Below are positions 60,602 through 64,000 of a stretch of 64,000 nt of DNA, piece by piece. The notes beneath the pieces were generated by a model. The model saw only the letters and a list, made by a program, of their open reading frames with translations, ran no database searches and was not told where the DNA came from. Made by a program: the position numbers and the translations under genes. Positions within the stretch are counted from its first letter, which is position 1. Each line of letters opens with the position of its first letter. Source of the DNA: CAVONV01 sp963697355 (GTDB lineage: Bacteria; Acidobacteriota; Vicinamibacteria; Marinacidobacterales; DATDRI01); NCBI GenBank assembly GCA_963697355.1, contig CAVONV010000023.1, forward strand, positions 1 through 64,000, given 5' to 3'.

Positions 60602-63600
60602 GTGCGTAGAGAACTATTCACCCTGACCCTAGTTCTCCTGAGTCTCACGGCTCGTCCGGTTGCGGCTCACAAGAAGAACGTCCATTTCGACCACATCTCC
60701 ATCCGGGATGGTCTGTCTCAGGCGGTCGTCAATGCCATCCTTCAAGACCGGCATGGTTTCATGTGGTTTGGCACGCAGGAAGGACTGAACCGGTACGACG
60801 GGTACGAGTTCGAGGTCTTTGCGCACGACCCTTCCGATCCGAGCTCGATATCACACGACTCGATCCGGTCGCTTCACGAAGACAAATTGGGCGTGTTGTG
60901 GGTTGGAACGGATGGTGCCGGGCTCAACCGGTTCGATGCGGCAACTGGGACGTTCACACACTTCACGCACGATCCGGACGATCCGCAAAGTGTGAGCGGC
61001 AACCGTGTCCGGGTGATCTACGAGGACCGCCGTGGAGCTTTGTGGATCGGGACCGAGGACGGTGGACTATGCCGGTTCAAGAGGGAGACCGAAACCTTCT
61101 TGCGTTTCCAGCAGGATCTCGCCCGTGCCGGGAGTCTCTCAGACAATCGTATAACCGCTGTAGTGGAAGATCGAGAGGGACACCTTTGGGTAGGTACCGA
61201 CGGAGGTGGACTCAACCTCCTCGACGAAGCCCAATCGAGATTCACCTATTACCGCCATGATCCCAATGAGCCCCGGAGTCTGAGCGACGACAGGGTGAGG
61301 AGCCTGTACGAGGACGAAGAAGGGCATTTGTGGGTCGGTACTTATGAGGGTGGACTGAATCGTCTCGATCGCGCCGACGACAGCTTCCATCACTATCGAC
61401 ACTCACCTTCCGACTCATCGAGCCTGAGCTCGGATCGGGTTCGCACTATTTGCCAGGACAGCAAAGGCATTGTGTGGATCGGAACCGACGCCGGGCTAAA
61501 TGAATGGAAGCCGAGCACCGAGAGCTTCGAAAGATATCGAAACAAACCCAACGAATCCCGAAGCCTGAGTGACGACCGTATCATCTCCATCTTTCAGGAT
61601 CGCGGTGGTGTACTGTGGGTCGGAACGTACGCTGGTCTAAGCAAGTGGAACGCCGTCACCGAAGCGTTCTCCCTCTACCAGCGTGACTCGAACGGTGACG
61701 GACAGCTCAGCGCCAACGTCGTGACGGCATTCCACGATGATCCGGACGGGTCCCTCTGGGTAGGGACCTACGGGGGTGGACTCAATCGAATCGATGCCGA
61801 AACAGGCCTTTTCACCCACTACCGACACGATCCGGCAGACAAGACCAGCATCAGTGATGACCGCGTCATGTCTCTTCTCGTCGATAGCGACGGAGTCTTG
61901 TGGGTCGGTACGATGACCGGTGGTCTCAATCGTTTCGAGCGCGCGAGCGGTACCTTCACGGCTTATCAACACGACCCGAGAGATCCGAAAAGCCTGAGCC
62001 GGAACGGGGTGACGAGTATCTTCGAGGACTCCCAAGGCCTTTTTTGGGTAGGAGCCTATCGCGGCGGACTCAACCAAATGGATCGTGCGACGGGAGAGTT
62101 CGAGCGGCACCTTCATGACCCCTCGAACTCTCACAGCCTGAGTAACGACCGTGTGCTCGTCATATCTGAAGATCGTTCGGGTACGCTGTGGGTCGGCACG
62201 GACGGTGGCGGCTTGAATGAGTTCGATCCGAGTAAAGATCGGTTCACCCGGTACCGCCACGATCCAGAAGATCCAAGAAGCTTGGGCAGCGATCATGCCT
62301 GGACGATTCACGAAGACGAACGGGGTGACCTTTGGATAGGAACTCAAGGTGGCCTCAATCAGTGGAGCGCGGAGAACCGGCGGGCGGATTCGGCCGTTTT
62401 CAAACATTATGGAAAAAAAGAGGGGCTGAGGAGCTCAGTTGTGTACGGGATCCTTGGTGACGAAAACGGCAATCTGTGGATGAGCACCAACCGCGGATTG
62501 TCTCGATTCCGGCCCGACACAGGAACGTTCAAGCACTACGATACGACCCACGGGCTGCAAAGCGAGGAGTTCAACAATGGAGCCTACTTTCGGAGCTCGG
62601 ACGGTCGTATGTATTTCGGTGGAATCAACGGATTCAACGCCTTCAATCCGATGGACGTTCTCGACAACACACATGCGCCCCCGGTCTTGCTGACATCATT
62701 CTTGAAGTTCCATGACGAAGTCGAGCTCGACCGCCCCATATGGGCGTTCGAAGAAATCACCCTCGATTACCGTGACACCGTCATAGCATTCGAATTTGCG
62801 GCACTCGACTACACCGCGCCCGAAAAGAACCAGTACAGGTACAAGCTGGAGGGATTCGACGCGGACTGGGTGGACACAGGCACGCGGCGACGTGCGTCCT
62901 ACACGAATTTGGCCCCGGGCAACTACACCTTGAGAGTCCAAGCCAGCAACAATGACGAGGTTTGGAACGAACGAGGCGTCGCGCTCCTTATCCGGGCGAC
63001 TCCGCCGCCATGGAGAACCTGGTGGGCATACTGGCTCTATGGTCTCCTGTTTGTTAGTGTTCTTTTTGTAGCGGCGCAAACTCAGAGAAGAAAACTCAAG
63101 CGCGTTGCCGAACTGGAGCAGGCCAAGGTACGTTTGAAGGAGGAAGAAGCGGCCAACCGAGCCAAGAGTCAGTTCCTGGCAACCATGAGCCACGAGATCC
63201 GGACGCCGATGAATGGCGTTTTGGGAATGACGGACCTTCTTCTGAGTACTGAACTGAACGAGAATCAACGCCGCTTTGCCGAAGCCGCACAGCAATCCGG
63301 CGAGATTCTGATGAACATCATCAATGACGTCTTGGACTTTTCCAAGATAGAAGCCGGCAAACTAGATCTCGAAGAGGTTGATTTCAGCTTACGGGAAGCG
63401 GTGGAAGAAGTGGTGGACCTTTTCGCTCAGGAAGCCAATCGAAAGAATATCGAGCTCGGTTGCCTGATCTCGGATGAGATTCCCGCTCGAGTACAAGGTG
63501 ATCCCGCAAGGCTCCGCCAGATTCTAAACAACCTCATCAGTAACGCCGTCAAGTTCACCGATCAAGGCGGAGTGGTGGTCCGAGCCGATTTGTCTGAATT

Positions 63601-64000
63601 CGATGAGGAATCACTGCTGTTGCGCTTCGAAGTGCGCGATAACGGGATCGGAATCTCGTTGGAGCAGCAGAAACGCATTTTCGACACTTTTTCCCAGGCG
63701 GACGGTTCGACCAGCCGAATGTACGGCGGCACCGGTCTCGGGCTGGCCATTTCGAGACAGCTAGCCGAGATGATGGGCGGGGAGATGGGCGTGAAGAGCG
63801 CGTTGGGCTCCGGGTCCGTATTCTGGTTCACGGTACGTCTCAAAAAAGACGCGGTCGATGCTGCGCGAGAACCTTCTACACTTCAGTTGATCGGCCAACG
63901 GGTTCTATTCGTCGACGGCAACCCAACGAACCAGGATCTGTTCCGCGCGATGGTGAGCGGGTGGGGAGTCCAGTATGAGGTCGCGTCCGACGGCCACAGC
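60602..64000 (+). CDS. Hybrid sensor histidine kinase with 14 Reg_prop repeats (partial, runs off the window)
   Basis: GTG 60602 with GAGG upstream; one unbroken frame to the window end (over 1,130 residues). A signal peptide (ELFTLTLVLLSLTARPVAA) is followed by 14 Reg_prop repeats of the form D-x-x-G-x-x-W-x-G-T-x-x-G-L, enough for two seven-blade propellers. A Y_Y_Y domain follows (FAALDYTAPEKNQYRYKLEG), then one helix (TWWAYWLYGLLFVSVLFVAA), HisKA with H864 in MSHEIRTPMNGVLGM, ATPase (LISNAVKFTDQGG, DNGIGISLEQQ, YGGTGLGLAI) and the start of a receiver (VLFVDGNPTN). It should sense an extracellular ligand, perhaps a polymer or its digestion products. Confidence 0.92.
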   Translation, partial: MRRELFTLTLVLLSLTARPVAAHKKNVHFDHISIRDGLSQAVVNAILQDRHGFMWFGTQEGLNRYDGYEFEVFAHDPSDPSSISHDSIRSLHEDKLGVLWVGTDGAGLNRFDAATGTFTHFTHDPDDPQSVSGNRVRVIYEDRRGALWIGTEDGGLCRFKRETETFLRFQQDLARAGSLSDNRITAVVEDREGHLWVGTDGGGLNLLDEAQSRFTYYRHDPNEPRSLSDDRVRSLYEDEEGHLWVGTYEGGLNRLDRADDSFHHYRHSPSDSSSLSSDRVRTICQDSKGIVWIGTDAGLNEWKPSTESFERYRNKPNESRSLSDDRIISIFQDRGGVLWVGTYAGLSKWNAVTEAFSLYQRDSNGDGQLSANVVTAFHDDPDGSLWVGTYGGGLNRIDAETGLFTHYRHDPADKTSISDDRVMSLLVDSDGVLWVGTMTGGLNRFERASGTFTAYQHDPRDPKSLSRNGVTSIFEDSQGLFWVGAYRGGLNQMDRATGEFERHLHDPSNSHSLSNDRVLVISEDRSGTLWVGTDGGGLNEFDPSKDRFTRYRHDPEDPRSLGSDHAWTIHEDERGDLWIGTQGGLNQWSAENRRADSAVFKHYGKKEGLRSSVVYGILGDENGNLWMSTNRGLSRFRPDTGTFKHYDTTHGLQSEEFNNGAYFRSSDGRMYFGGINGFNAFNPMDVLDNTHAPPVLLTSFLKFHDEVELDRPIWAFEEITLDYRDTVIAFEFAALDYTAPEKNQYRYKLEGFDADWVDTGTRRRASYTNLAPGNYTLRVQASNNDEVWNERGVALLIRATPPPWRTWWAYWLYGLLFVSVLFVAAQTQRRKLKRVAELEQAKVRLKEEEAANRAKSQFLATMSHEIRTPMNGVLGMTDLLLSTELNENQRRFAEAAQQSGEILMNIINDVLDFSKIEAGKLDLEEVDFSLREAVEEVVDLFAQEANRKNIELGCLISDEIPARVQGDPARLRQILNNLISNAVKFTDQGGVVVRADLSEFDEESLLLRFEVRDNGIGISLEQQKRIFDTFSQADGSTSRMYGGTGLGLAISRQLAEMMGGEMGVKSALGSGSVFWFTVRLKKDAVDAAREPSTLQLIGQRVLFVDGNPTNQDLFRAMVSGWGVQYEVASDGHS

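Overview
The window is about 57% GC bacterial chromosome, most likely from the phylum Acidobacteriota. The strongest taxonomic hint is three large orphan permeases of the MacB/FtsX 'ADOP' type (acidobacterial duplicated orphan permease). Supporting hints are secreted subtilases with W-S/N-D repeats, DUF1080/Gfo-Idh sugar genes and a sensor kinase with a 14-repeat Reg_prop propeller. No rRNA, tRNA, CRISPR array, intact transposon or prophage was found. The class cannot be fixed from the sequence.

Layout. 0-5 kb: the tail of DAHP synthase, then two broken secreted peptidases (S10, and M14 on the minus strand). 5-9 kb: a minus-strand set (queuosine-phosphate glycosidase, PfkB sugar kinase, aldo/keto reductase) that runs into the M14 remnant, plus two small ORFs. 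9-15 kb: secreted alpha/beta hydrolase, first ADOP permease, GMP synthase. 15-20 kb: a truncated AAA ATPase behind a perfect palindrome, then a minus-strand 3-keto-sugar operon (DUF1080, Gfo/Idh/MocA, TIM-barrel isomerase, UroD-like remnant). 20-26 kb: PLP decarboxylase, two gene stubs, an exported NTF2-methyltransferase fusion, second ADOP. 26-33 kb: cold-shock gene with a structured leader, amino-acid permease, class III aminotransferase, exported hydrolases and an exported O-methyltransferase. 33-38 kb: LytS/LytTR two-component pair and third ADOP. 37.6-42.4 kb: two paralogous seven-helix membrane LuxR regulators, each divergent from a target gene across matching intergenic DNA. 42-48 kb: broken GH13 phosphorylase between two gene fragments, bactofilin, YtrA-type GntR with its operator, broken membrane and DUF4397 genes. 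48-53 kb: PilZ, GGDEF and a hybrid histidine kinase.

53-64 kb is the most coherent unusual system. Two exported subtilases (at 53267-54979 and 58797-60585) each end in exactly 11 tandem hexapeptides, Y-M/L/F-W-S-D-x in one and F-L-W-N-D-x in the other. Between them lies a REC-PAS-GAF-AAA+ sigma-54 activator with an apparent double Fis-type HTH tail. Each of the three genes has a -24/-12 (GG-N10-GC) promoter. Each also has, 50-200 bp further upstream, a GGCGTCA-n-TTTT motif that looks like the activator's enhancer. Directly behind the second subtilase, probably co-transcribed, is a hybrid sensor kinase with 14 propeller repeats. The inference is a two-component, sigma-54-controlled exoprotease island.

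Reading-frame breaks are numerous but clustered (0.3-5 kb, 41-48 kb, 51-54.5 kb, 59-60 kb). About 15 kb of long genes elsewhere are uninterrupted. The sequence alone cannot separate real gene decay from local indel errors.
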